From Anaerolineales bacterium (lineage in GTDB: Bacteria; Chloroflexota; Anaerolineae; Anaerolineales; DRMV01), in NCBI GenBank assembly GCA_015494815.1, contig WGAK01000215.1, positions 1 to 14,280 on the forward strand: 14,280 nucleotides of DNA. Reading direction: 5' to 3'. Shown piece by piece: positions 1 through 7,203 of the stretch. The position numbers and the translations under genes were made by a program. Position 1 is the first letter of the stretch, and each line of letters begins with the position of its first letter. Below the pieces are notes generated by a model. It saw only the letters and a program-made list of their open reading frames with translations. It had not been told where the DNA came from and made no database searches.

Positions 1-1053
1 CCCCGACCCGCCGACTCGACCACGCCGCGCGCGGCCGAACCGCCGCAGCCCGAGGCCGCGCTGCCCGGCAGCGCTACGCCGCCCCGGGTGCCGGGCGAGG
101 TCTACTTCTGGCCGGTGGAACACAGCCCGGCCCGGGCCGCGCAACAGGCCCGGCTGCAGGGCGACTACCTGGGCCTGGTTTACCGCCCCGCGCTGTGGGC
201 CCAGGCCCGGGTGACCGTGGTGCGGCCCAAGTACGACCTGGATTGGGAGGGGCTGTACGCGGCCCTGGTCGAAGAGCCCAGCGCGCGGGTGGACTGGGAC
301 GCCTGGCTGGCCACCCCGCGCAACCCCGATTTCTTCGACCCCGAACCCCAGCCCGAGGCGCACTTCCTTCCCCTGGAGCCGCCCTGGAATCGGGCCACGG
401 ACCTCAAACGCCTGCAACGCGCGTTTCACACCTTCGTCTTTCGGAGCACGAAAATCCCCGTGCGGGTGCACAAGCGCCTCAAGGTCTATGCAGGGCCGCA
501 GGTCAGCGAGAGCCGCTTCAAGCGCCAACTGCGTGAGGCCGCGCGGCAGGGCCTGGAAAAAGACCTGGACAAGGTGCGCCAAAAGTACCGCCGCAAACTG
601 GAGCGCCTGCGGGACAAACTCACCCGCGAGGAACGGGAACTGGCCCAAGACTTAGCCGAATACGAACAGCGCAAACAAGAGGAATGGGCCACCCACGCGG
701 AGAACATTTTGGGGCTGTTCATGGGGCGTCGGCGGCGGCTGACCACTTCGCTGACCAAACGCCGCCTGGCCAAGCAGGCCCAGGCCGACATCGAAGAATC
801 GCGGCAGGCCATCGCGGCCTACAAGCAGCAAATTGCGGACCTGGAAGCCGAGATGAACGAGGCCCTGGAAGAGGCGCGGGCCAAGTGGGCCGAAATCCTG
901 GAAGAAGTGGACACCCTCACGCTGCGGCCCTACAAGCGCGAGGTGGAAGTGGAGATGTTCGGCATCGCCTGGATGCCGTACCACATCTTCCGCACCGCCG
1001 CGGGCCTGGAAGATGTGCCCGCGTTCGCGGAGCCGCACACCGACGAGGACTGA
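1..1053 (+). CDS. C-terminal part of a coiled-coil protein, possibly a HerA/DUF87-type ATP-binding protein (partial, 5' end outside window)
   Basis: The reading frame is open from base 1 to the TGA at 1051-1053, giving 350 visible residues, so the gene starts left of the window; a GTG at 88 is only an internal codon. The first ~30 residues are Pro/Ala/Glu-rich, like a linker. A mixed alpha/beta stretch follows, then a long charged coiled coil from about visible residue 170 to 305, rich in Lys, Arg, Glu and Gln. The coil is interrupted near residue 240 by a Gly-Phe-Met-Gly-Arg-Arg-Arg-Arg segment followed by a Ser/Thr-Leu-Thr-Lys-Arg-Arg motif, which suggests two helices folding back as a hairpin. 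It ends in a short hydrophobic beta-like segment (MFGIAWMPYH). I recall similar tails on bacterial ATP-binding proteins of the HerA/DUF87 kind, but no Walker motif is visible, so this is a weak family guess. It is convergent with the ABC transporter, 15 nt apart, with no terminator seen between them. Confidence 0.7.
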   Translation, partial: PRPADSTTPRAAEPPQPEAALPGSATPPRVPGEVYFWPVEHSPARAAQQARLQGDYLGLVYRPALWAQARVTVVRPKYDLDWEGLYAALVEEPSARVDWDAWLATPRNPDFFDPEPQPEAHFLPLEPPWNRATDLKRLQRAFHTFVFRSTKIPVRVHKRLKVYAGPQVSESRFKRQLREAARQGLEKDLDKVRQKYRRKLERLRDKLTREERELAQDLAEYEQRKQEEWATHAENILGLFMGRRRRLTTSLTKRRLAKQAQADIEESRQAIAAYKQQIADLEAEMNEALEEARAKWAEILEEVDTLTLRPYKREVEVEMFGIAWMPYHIFRTAAGLEDVPAFAEPHTDED

Positions 1054-1068
1054 GCACGACGGAGGCGG

Positions 1069-2871
1069 TCAGCCCGCCTTGGGCGCCGCGGGGCCGCGGG
1101 TCTGCACCGGCTCGACGAACAGCCGGCGGTAGACCGCGCACGACTGCAACAGGTCTTCGTGCTTGCCCTGGGCCACCAGACGCCCCCGGTCCAGCACCAA
1201 AATCCAATCGGCCCAGCGAATTTGCGACAGGCGGTGGGTGATGATGAAGGTGGTGCGCCCCCGGGCCACCGAGAAGATGGCCCGCTGAATCTTGTCCTCG
1301 GTGGCGCTGTCAATGGCGCTGGTGGCGTCGTCCAAAATGAGGATGCGCGGGTCGGTCAAAAACGCCCGGGCCAGCGCGATGCGTTGCCGCTGCCCGCCCG
1401 ACAAAGTGAGCCCGCGCTCGCCCACCACCGTGTCATAGCCCGCGGGGAACTGCCGGATGGTATCGTCAATCTGGGCCAGTTGGGCCGCGCGCACGATGTC
1501 TTCCCGGCTGGCGTCGGGGCGCCCGAACGCGATGTTCTCGGCCAGGGATTTGGAGAACAGGAAGACATCTTGCTCAATCATGGCGATTTGCGACCGCAGC
1601 GCGCCCAGGTTCCAGTCCCGCACATCCACGCCATCCACCAGCACCGCGCCGGTGCGCACATCGTAGATGCGGGCAATGAGTTTGACCAGCGTGCTCTTGC
1701 CCGACCCCGTGGGGCCCACCACCGCCACCCGGGTGCCGGCCGGCACCTGGAAGGTGATGTCGTGCAGCACATCCTGGTCGTCTTCGTAGGCGAACGAGAC
1801 GCCTTCAAACGCGACCTCGCCGCGCATGCGCGCAGCATAGCCACGCAGGTTTTGGTCCAGGGGGTTCTCCTGGTTGAGGTATTGCAGCAAGCGCGCCGCG
1901 CTGGCCAGCCCCAACGCCACCTGAGAGTAGGCAAACTGGGACACGAACGCAGGGAAGCGGAACAATTGCAGCAGGGCCACATACCCCACCACATCGCCCA
2001 AGGTCAGTTCCCCCTGCAAAAACAGGGCCAGCGCGTGCAGCGTGCCCCCGCCCATGGCCAGGCCCAGCCACATGAGGGGCAAAAAGCGGGCCTCGATGTG
2101 AATCTGACGAATCATCTGCTGCCGATAGCGCCGGGCCAGGCTGACCAGGCGGCTGGCCTCCCGCTCTTCCTGGGCCAGGACCTTGACCGTCTCCATGCCG
2201 TCCAGCACTTCGTTGAGCCGCGCGCTGAGGATGCCGAACAGGCGGCGCACCTGGTTGCTCACGGGCAGCAGTTCGTAGAGCATTTGCGCCAGCAGCACGC
2301 CGTAGCCCAACACGAACAGCACCGGCGTGAGCAGCAGGGCCGGGTGATAGCGCCCTGCATAGAGCAGCGGCGCCAGCAAAAAGGCGCTGGAGCCCACCAC
2401 CAGCGATAGGCCGGGGCTGAACATCAGGTTGATTTCCCGCACATCGGTGGTGGCCCGGGCCATGAGTTCGCCCACGGCAATCTGGTCGTGAAAGGCCATG
2501 CTCTTGCCCAGCAGCGCGGCGTAGAATTCGTCGCGCACATCCCGCTCGACGCGCTGGGCCAGGGTCTCGGCGCTCAGATTGCGCAGCGACATGAGCACGC
2601 CCCGCACCACATAGACCCCCGCCACGGCCAGCGCGTAGGTCAGCAGCGCCCGCAACGCGGCGGGCGGGTCGTCCAGGCGGGCCAGCAGGGCGTTGAACGC
2701 GCGACCGATGAGCCGGGGCACATAGCCCATGCTCAAGGCATTGCCCAGCGCGCCGATGAACATCAGCCCGATGAGAGGCCAATGCCGCCGCGCGTGCGAG
2801 GCAATCCAACGGGCGGGTGAACGGCGGTCGGTGCGATAGATACGCGGTGGGGTGAATTCGGTACGATGCAT
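1069..2871 (-). CDS. ABC exporter half-transporter (fused transmembrane and ATPase domains)
   Basis: About 600 residues with the usual layout of a type IV ABC exporter: a six-helix membrane domain over roughly the first 330 residues, then an ATPase domain. Counting from an upstream TTG at 2889, Walker A GPTGSGKST is at 392-400, the Q-loop Gln at 440, the signature LSGGQ at 496-500, Walker B ILILDD at 516-521, the D-loop SAID just after, and the H-loop His at 552. The residue after the Walker B Asp is Asp, not the usual catalytic Glu, as in the degenerate site of heterodimeric exporters; the partner subunit is not adjacent. Substrate cannot be read from sequence. Start choice is uncertain: ATG at 2871 is preferred, TTG at 2889 would add six residues, and neither has a clear Shine-Dalgarno. 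It is the last gene of the leftward group, 68 nt after aroE, with a possible own promoter in that gap. Confidence 0.93.
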   Translation of the reverse strand: MHRTEFTPPRIYRTDRRSPARWIASHARRHWPLIGLMFIGALGNALSMGYVPRLIGRAFNALLARLDDPPAALRALLTYALAVAGVYVVRGVLMSLRNLSAETLAQRVERDVRDEFYAALLGKSMAFHDQIAVGELMARATTDVREINLMFSPGLSLVVGSSAFLLAPLLYAGRYHPALLLTPVLFVLGYGVLLAQMLYELLPVSNQVRRLFGILSARLNEVLDGMETVKVLAQEEREASRLVSLARRYRQQMIRQIHIEARFLPLMWLGLAMGGGTLHALALFLQGELTLGDVVGYVALLQLFRFPAFVSQFAYSQVALGLASAARLLQYLNQENPLDQNLRGYAARMRGEVAFEGVSFAYEDDQDVLHDITFQVPAGTRVAVVGPTGSGKSTLVKLIARIYDVRTGAVLVDGVDVRDWNLGALRSQIAMIEQDVFLFSKSLAENIAFGRPDASREDIVRAAQLAQIDDTIRQFPAGYDTVVGERGLTLSGGQRQRIALARAFLTDPRILILDDATSAIDSATEDKIQRAIFSVARGRTTFIITHRLSQIRWADWILVLDRGRLVAQGKHEDLLQSCAVYRRLFVEPVQTRGPAAPKAG

Positions 2872-2916
2872 GGTGCTATGCTCACACAAAGGGGGTGGCC
2901 CCCGAGGGTGGTTTCG

Positions 2917-2925
2917 ATTTTACCA
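2917..2925 (-). promoter_or_regulatory. Possible extended -10 promoter for the ABC transporter
   Basis: Read on the minus strand this is TGG-TAAAAT, an extended -10 element (TGn plus a 5/6 match to TATAAT). No convincing -35 lies 16-18 bp upstream. It sits in the only non-coding gap of the leftward group, between aroE and the ABC gene, and predicts a start near 2910 and a leader of about 40 nt. It would let the exporter be expressed apart from the upstream genes. Confidence 0.33.
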
Positions 2926-2939
2926 TAAGGGGAAAATGC

Positions 2940-3800
2940 TCAGGCCAGCCCCGCGGCCCGCAGCATGGCCTCCCGCACCGGTTCGCAGGCCGCGGAGGTC
3001 CAACGCACGAAGGCGCGCGCGGCCTGCTCCACCAGCATGCCCAGGCCGTCGGCGGCGGGCAGCCCCGCGGCGCGGGCCTGTTGTACCAGACGGGTGGGCC
3101 GAGGCGCGTACACCAGGTCGTACACCGCGGCCGGACGCGGCCAGGGCACGGTGGCGGGCCAGGGCGACGCGTCGCCGTGGGGGGCCATGCCCACCGGCGT
3201 GGCGTTGACGATGAGCCAGGCCGGGCCCGGCTGCGCCACCAGCCGCGGCAGCGCATCCCAGGCCGCGGGCGTGAGCCGCGCGGTGACCCACGGTGCCAGC
3301 GCGCGCACCAGCGCCTGGGCCTGGGCGGGACGACGGGCCACCACCCACACGGCCATGCCGGCGCGGGCCAGCGCGTAGACCACGGCCCGCGCCGCGCCCC
3401 CGGCGCCCAACACCAGCCCCCGCCACGCGGTCGGGTCCGTTAGCGGCAGACGCGCGCGGGCATCGGCCCAGAAGCCGGCCGCATCGGTGTTGTCCCCCAC
3501 CACCTGGCCGGCCGCGCGATACAGCGTGTTGACCGCGCCCGTGGCCTGAGCCGCAGGCGTCAGCCGGTCCACCAGCCGGGCCACCGCGGTCTTGTGGGGG
3601 ATGGTCACATTCAGGCCGTGCACCTGCCCCGTGCGCACCCGCGCCACCCAGGCTTGCAAGGCCGCGGCGTCCGTGGGCCGCACGGGGTACAGGCGATACT
3701 CGCCCTCCCAGCCCAACGCCCGCAACGCGGCCTGGTGCAACGTGGGCGAGCGGCTATGGCCGAGGGGATAGCCCAGCAGCCCCAAACGCCAGAAAGTCAT
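2940..3800 (-). CDS. aroE: Shikimate dehydrogenase (NADP+)
   Basis: 286 residues, normal AroE length. The enzyme reduces 3-dehydroshikimate to shikimate with NADPH in the cytosolic aromatic amino acid (chorismate) pathway. Visible motifs: the shikimate-binding GYPLGHSRSP near residues 10-19 (Ser16, Ser18), NVTIPHK at 64-70 with catalytic Lys70, Asn91 in AVNT, GDNTDAAG with catalytic Asp106, the nucleotide-binding loop GAGGAAR at 132-138, an Arg pair at 156-157 fitting the 2'-phosphate of NADP, NATPVGM at 199-205, and DGLGMLVEQA at 251-260. Start: ATG at 3800 with AAGGAAG seven nt upstream; it overlaps the stop of the upstream glycosyltransferase as ATGA, so translation is probably coupled. 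The frame stays open further upstream to 4064, but that part is antisense-like composition inside the glycosyltransferase and is not coding. No other aro gene is in the window. Confidence 0.97.
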   Translation of the reverse strand: MTFWRLGLLGYPLGHSRSPTLHQAALRALGWEGEYRLYPVRPTDAAALQAWVARVRTGQVHGLNVTIPHKTAVARLVDRLTPAAQATGAVNTLYRAAGQVVGDNTDAAGFWADARARLPLTDPTAWRGLVLGAGGAARAVVYALARAGMAVWVVARRPAQAQALVRALAPWVTARLTPAAWDALPRLVAQPGPAWLIVNATPVGMAPHGDASPWPATVPWPRPAAVYDLVYAPRPTRLVQQARAAGLPAADGLGMLVEQAARAFVRWTSAACEPVREAMLRAAGLA

Positions 3801-4549
3801 GGGCGGTCTTCCTTGGGCCGGTCGTACACGCCCTGCCGCGCGCTCCAGCGAATGCGCACCAGGTCGCGCAGCATGTGCAGCGTGTCGCGGATGGGATGCA
3901 CCCGGCTGTCGGGGTCGAAATACCACGGAATGGGCACCTCGACGATGCGGTAGCCCCGCCGCCGGGCGATGAACAATACCTCCACATCGAAGGCCATGCC
4001 TTCCAGGCGGGCATGGCGGAACACATCTTCGGCCACGGGCCCGCGGAACATCTTGAAACCGCACTGGCTATCGTGCAGCCCCGGCAGGGCCAGGGCGCGC
4101 ACCAGCAGGTTGAAGGCCCGGCCCATAACATGCCGGTGCCAGGGCTCGCCATAGCGCACCGCGCCCGGGCCTTCGCGCGTGGCAATGGCAATGTCGAATG
4201 CGGGCAGGTGGGGCGGCAAAAAACGCGGCAACTCGGTGATGGGCATCGAAAGGTCGGCATCGGCCAGGAAGCGATAACGCCCCCGCGCGGCCAACATGCC
4301 CAGCCGCACGGCCAGGCCCTTGCCCTTGCGCGGGCTACGCAAGCCCCGCATCTGCTCGGGGTAGCGCGCCACGAAGGTCTGGATGACCTGCCAGGTGCCG
4401 TCGGTACTGCCGTTTTCGACGATGAGTACTTCGGCCTGGTACGGCTGGGTCTGCAAGAACGCGTGAATCTGCTCCAGACTGTGGGGCAGCCGCCGTTCTT
4501 CGTTGTACGCGGGAACGATGATGGAAAGAAACGGTGCGCGCGCCGCCAT
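3797..4549 (-). CDS. Family 2 glycosyltransferase (polyprenyl/dolichyl-phosphate sugar synthase-like)
   Basis: 250 residues with a GT-A fold of the GT2 family. Motifs: VPAYNEE at 12-18, ENGSTDGT at 45-52, a basic GKGLAVR segment near 76-82, the metal/nucleotide-binding DAD in LADADLSMP at 97-99, and QCGFKMF at 162-168, which is typical of the ALG5/DPM1-like branch that loads a sugar from an NDP-sugar onto a polyprenyl phosphate. There are no C-terminal membrane helices, so it is a soluble or peripheral catalytic domain. Donor and acceptor are inferred only from family likeness. The ATG at 4549 lies one base beyond the stop of the NERD-like gene, and its own stop overlaps the aroE start. The upstream GGGG tract is a weak Shine-Dalgarno, fitting translational coupling. 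Sugar-lipid formation has no evident link to its shikimate neighbour. Confidence 0.9.
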   Translation of the reverse strand: MAARAPFLSIIVPAYNEERRLPHSLEQIHAFLQTQPYQAEVLIVENGSTDGTWQVIQTFVARYPEQMRGLRSPRKGKGLAVRLGMLAARGRYRFLADADLSMPITELPRFLPPHLPAFDIAIATREGPGAVRYGEPWHRHVMGRAFNLLVRALALPGLHDSQCGFKMFRGPVAEDVFRHARLEGMAFDVEVLFIARRRGYRIVEVPIPWYFDPDSRVHPIRDTLHMLRDLVRIRWSARQGVYDRPKEDRP

Positions 4550-4550
4550 G

Positions 4551-5432
4551 CTACCCCGAGAAGGCCACCAGGAAGACGAACACCAGGATGAGGATGATGT
4601 TCAGGGCCAACAGCGCGGCCAAAATCAGCCATTGCTTGAGGGTCAGGCCCGCGATGCGCGCCGGCCCGGCCGTGCGTCGGCGGGTGGGCGCCTTGGCCGC
4701 GGTGTCCGTCACGGCCACGGGCTCGTGCTTGCCGCTGCGCATTTGGGCTTCGGCCGAGGCCAGGATGGCCGTGCGTTGTTCCCTGGCCTGGCGGGTGTCG
4801 CGCTTCTCGCCCTGGGCAGTGCCCTCCAGGAACAGTTCCACGATGCGGCGCATGTGCGGCCGGGGTAATCGCTCCCGGGCCTTGAGCAGCCCCTCGGCAA
4901 AGCCCTTGACGCCGTCCAGCAACAACGGTCGCACCTCCGCGTTCACCGCGTCCACATACACATCGGGCGCGGTGAACACCAGGCGCGTCTCAACGGGCAC
5001 TTCGAGGCCCAGATTTTCGGCGATGAACTTTTGCAGTACCGCGCCCAGCAACTTGGTGCGCTGCACCAGCCGCGGCTTGACCTCCTGGGGCTTGCCCTTG
5101 CCCAGCGAGAGCAGCCGATTTTCCTGGATGCGAAACTCGCCGCTCAACGGCGTGACATAGAGCAAATACACCCCCGGCGGGCCCAACAGAATGATGGGGA
5201 ACGGGTACTCGATTTCGGGCCAGGTGTAATTGCGCACGATGATGAAGCGGCGGTCCAACAAAGGCCGCAAAGCCTCGAGGAAAGTCTCTTGGGCCTTGTA
5301 TTCTTGATACCAACCCCAGCCGTAATCCAGGATGGTGAGCCATTTCTTCCAGCGTTCTTCGCGTTGCGCCTCGGCGTTCCAAAACGGCACCAGGTTGTAT
5401 TCGCGCATGGCGCGCAGGTTCGAAATCGCCAT
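4551..5432 (-). CDS. NERD-like domain protein with C-terminal membrane anchor
   Basis: 293 residues. Residues ~50-165 have the layout of a nuclease-related (NERD) domain: a helix, then the hydrophobic strand pattern around FPIILLGPPGVYLLYV at 78-93 with the central Gly-Pro-Pro-Gly turn, followed by SGEF. In active NERD domains this region carries an Asp before the first strand and an ExK on the second; here those places read Phe-Pro and Val-Thr-Pro, so the nuclease site appears lost. Residues ~205-260 form a charged, Ala/Arg/Thr-rich linker, and ~267-291 make one hydrophobic helix, giving a tail-anchored protein with the domain in the cytoplasm. Start: ATG at 5432 with GGAGG six nt upstream; an in-frame ATG at 5495 lies next to the promoter's predicted start point and is rejected. 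It is the first gene of the leftward group. The NERD assignment is moderate; the role is unknown. Confidence 0.82.
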   Translation of the reverse strand: MAISNLRAMREYNLVPFWNAEAQREERWKKWLTILDYGWGWYQEYKAQETFLEALRPLLDRRFIIVRNYTWPEIEYPFPIILLGPPGVYLLYVTPLSGEFRIQENRLLSLGKGKPQEVKPRLVQRTKLLGAVLQKFIAENLGLEVPVETRLVFTAPDVYVDAVNAEVRPLLLDGVKGFAEGLLKARERLPRPHMRRIVELFLEGTAQGEKRDTRQAREQRTAILASAEAQMRSGKHEPVAVTDTAAKAPTRRRTAGPARIAGLTLKQWLILAALLALNIILILVFVFLVAFSG

Positions 5433-5497
5433 TCCACACCTCCAAAGCCGCGCGACGCCGCGCCCGCGCGCGCCGTCGTCCCAACGGCCGTCCAATG

Positions 5498-5519
5498 TAT
5501 TATAACGCTATTACAACGC
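5498..5519. repeat. 11-bp tandem direct repeat over the promoter -10
   Basis: Plus strand TATTATAACGC is followed at once by TATTACAACGC, 10 of 11 bases identical, with the copies one helical turn apart on the same face. The first copy contains the -10 of the leftward promoter. It is either a small operator or a chance duplication. Confidence 0.6.
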
Positions 5520-5527
5520 CGTGGCGA
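5499..5527 (-). promoter_or_regulatory. Sigma70-type promoter of the leftward NERD-GT2-aroE group
   Basis: On the minus strand a perfect TATAAT (-10) lies at 5499-5504 and TCGCCA, a 4/6 match to the -35 TTGACA, at 5522-5527, with exactly 17 bp between. The predicted start near 5492 gives a leader of about 60 nt before the ATG at 5432. The A+T-rich island stands out in otherwise very G+C-rich DNA. An 11-bp tandem repeat covers the -10 and half of the spacer, so a regulator may bind there. Confidence 0.55.
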
Positions 5528-5599
5528 CGGCCGCGCACCATCATCCTGGACGACGCCATCAGCCGCAGCCGCGCGTCCCTCGCTTTTTGGCCCGCGCGG

Positions 5600-5608
5600 T
5601 GTTACACT
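5600..5608 (+). promoter_or_regulatory. Possible extended -10 promoter for the hydrolase
   Basis: TGT-TACACT is an extended -10 (TGn plus 4/6 of TATAAT). No good -35 is seen 17 bp upstream. The predicted start, near 5615, gives a leader of about 45 nt before the ATG at 5659. It lies in the 226-bp divergent spacer (5433-5658), which otherwise holds only the leftward promoter. Confidence 0.35.
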
Positions 5609-5658
5609 GAGGGCACCACCCTCAAAAACCGACCGCTTACGCCGCGACGGAGCATCTC

Positions 5659-6600
5659 ATGCTGGCCTACGAACACCAGGGACAGGGCCCTGCGGTGGTT
5701 TTCATCCACGGCTTTGGCGGCAGCCGCGCGCAGTGGTACGCGTATCTGCCCGCGGTGGCGCAGGCCGGCTTCGCGGCTTACGCGCTGGACCTGCCCGGCC
5801 ACGGCCAGAGCCCACCCCCGCCCGCGCGCCTCCCGTCCACCCTGGCCTGGGTAGACGACCTGGCCCGCTGGCTGGACGCGCATATCGCCGGGCCGGTGCA
5901 CCTGGTGGGCCACTCGCTGGGCGGCTACCTGGCCCTGGCCTATGCCCAACGCCATCCCCGACGGGTGCGCAGCCTGAGCCTCATCGCCCCGCTACTGGCT
6001 CAGGACGCCATTCGGGCAGCGCAACGCGGGTTGCTCTGGCTGAGCAATCGCCTGCCCTATCTCCCCGCGGCCTGGCCGCGCGGCACGGGGGTGCTGCTGC
6101 GGGGCCTGCTGGCGCTCTATCCCGAAGCCTGGCACATGCGTGCCTCGCAGCGGCGACGCCGCCTGGCCGAACTCATGGCCATGTCCCCGCGGGTGGTGTG
6201 GGCTCTGCGGCGCGTGCCCGACCTGCGGCCGCGGGTGCGTGGCCTGCCCATTCGCACCTGGGTGGTCGGCGGCGCGCACGACTCGGTGCTCGACCCCGCC
6301 TCGTACACGTCCCTGGCCCAGGTGTTGCCTCATTGCACGGTCTGGATGCTGCCCCACAGCGGCCACATCCCCCATCTCCGCGAGCCCGACGCGCTGCGCG
6401 TCGCGTTGTTAGCCTGGCTGCGCGGTCAGCCGTTGCCCTCGCCGCCCCACGCGGCCCGCACTAAGGCCGGCAACACCTCGCCCGCCGGCCCTCGTAGCAC
6501 ATCGTCCACCACGGGCGTAAGCGCGGTCTCGGTGGGATTGACCTCCACCAGCCGCGCGCCGCGCTCGCGCGCCAGCAACGGCAACCCCGCGGCCGGGTAG
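5659..6600 (+). CDS. Alpha/beta hydrolase with an unusual C-terminal tail
   Basis: 313 residues of alpha/beta-hydrolase fold. The oxyanion-hole segment HGFGG is at 17-21, DLPGHGQS at 44-51, the nucleophile elbow GHSLGG at 84-89 with Ser86, the likely acid Asp208, and the catalytic His236 in SGHIPH. The triad is complete, so it should be an active serine hydrolase; the substrate (ester, lactone or C-C bond) cannot be told. A helical lid runs from about 115 to 180. Start: ATG 5659 with GGAG six nt upstream. The fold is complete by residue ~256; the last ~57 residues are low-complexity Ser/Thr/Arg/Pro and lie antisense to the end of the sirtuin gene, a sign that the ancestral stop was lost and the frame ran on. 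It stands alone on the plus strand, divergent from the NERD-like gene. Confidence 0.92.
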   Translation: MLAYEHQGQGPAVVFIHGFGGSRAQWYAYLPAVAQAGFAAYALDLPGHGQSPPPPARLPSTLAWVDDLARWLDAHIAGPVHLVGHSLGGYLALAYAQRHPRRVRSLSLIAPLLAQDAIRAAQRGLLWLSNRLPYLPAAWPRGTGVLLRGLLALYPEAWHMRASQRRRRLAELMAMSPRVVWALRRVPDLRPRVRGLPIRTWVVGGAHDSVLDPASYTSLAQVLPHCTVWMLPHSGHIPHLREPDALRVALLAWLRGQPLPSPPHAARTKAGNTSPAGPRSTSSTTGVSAVSVGLTSTSRAPRSRASNGNPAAG

Positions 6601-7184
6601 ACCACCCCCGAAGTCCCCACCACCAGCACCACGTCCGCGGTTTGCATGGCCTGTTGGGCCGCGCGCCAGGCATCCGCGGGCAGGGGCTCGCCGAACCACA
6701 CCACATCGGGCCGCAACAGGCCGCCGCAATGCGGGCACCGGGGGACGCCCTCCGGCCCGGCCGGGGCCCAGGCGGTCTGCGGCACCACGGCCCTGCAACG
6801 CGCGCACACGATGCGCCGCAGATTGCCGTGCAACTCCACGACCCGCCGCGAGCCGGCCTCTTGATGCAGGCCGTCTACATTTTGCGTCACCACCGTAACC
6901 TGGGGCACATGGCGCTCCAGCGCGGCCACCGCGCGATGCCCGGCGTGGGGCCGGGCCCGGGCCACCAACTCCCGCCGCCACGCGTACCAGTCCCACACCC
7001 GCTTGGGATGCCGTCGAAAGGCTTCGGGGGTGGCCAGTTCGGTGGGGTCATATTGCGCCCACAGGCCGGTTTGCGCATCGCGAAAGGTGGGCACGCCGCT
7101 CTCCGCGGACATGCCCGCGCCGCTGAAGACCACCACATGGGCGCTCTGCCGCAAGGCCTGCAACAGCGCCGGCGCGAAATTCAT
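6426..7184 (-). CDS. cobB: NAD-dependent protein deacylase, sirtuin (class III-like)
   Basis: 252 residues, normal for bacterial sirtuins. It removes acyl groups from protein lysines using NAD+, releasing nicotinamide and O-acyl-ADP-ribose. Motifs: GAGMSAESGVPTFRD at 22-36, TQNVDGLH at 100-107, catalytic His119 in ELHGN, zinc ligands Cys127/Cys130 and Cys150/Cys153, GTSG at 190-193, and VNP near 215-217. Tyr67-x-x-Arg70 in WYAWRR matches the pair that lets SIRT5 and CobB accept succinyl- or malonyl-lysine. Start: ATG 7184 is preferred to ATG 7190 because GGGAG lies six nt before the former but touches the latter. The frame stays open upstream to 7376, inside gcvPB, and is not coding there. 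It lies just behind the gcvPB terminator, so it needs read-through or an unseen promoter; its 3' end overlaps the hydrolase. Confidence 0.96.
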   Translation of the reverse strand: MNFAPALLQALRQSAHVVVFSGAGMSAESGVPTFRDAQTGLWAQYDPTELATPEAFRRHPKRVWDWYAWRRELVARARPHAGHRAVAALERHVPQVTVVTQNVDGLHQEAGSRRVVELHGNLRRIVCARCRAVVPQTAWAPAGPEGVPRCPHCGGLLRPDVVWFGEPLPADAWRAAQQAMQTADVVLVVGTSGVVYPAAGLPLLARERGARLVEVNPTETALTPVVDDVLRGPAGEVLPALVRAAWGGEGNG

Positions 7185-7203
7185 GGGCATCTCCCGCGGG
7201 CCG

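Noticed and set aside
1159..2409. 416-codon open frame on the plus strand
   Set aside because: Complement of the ABC transporter gene, which has every family motif.
2891..2903. 5-bp GGGGG/CCCCC hairpin in the ABC transporter leader, with a short T-run
   Set aside because: Too short, and only three T residues follow, so not called a terminator or attenuator.
3801..4064. 88-residue N-terminal extension of aroE
   Set aside because: Inside the coding region of the glycosyltransferase; the ATG at 3800 has AAGGAAG and gives the normal AroE length.
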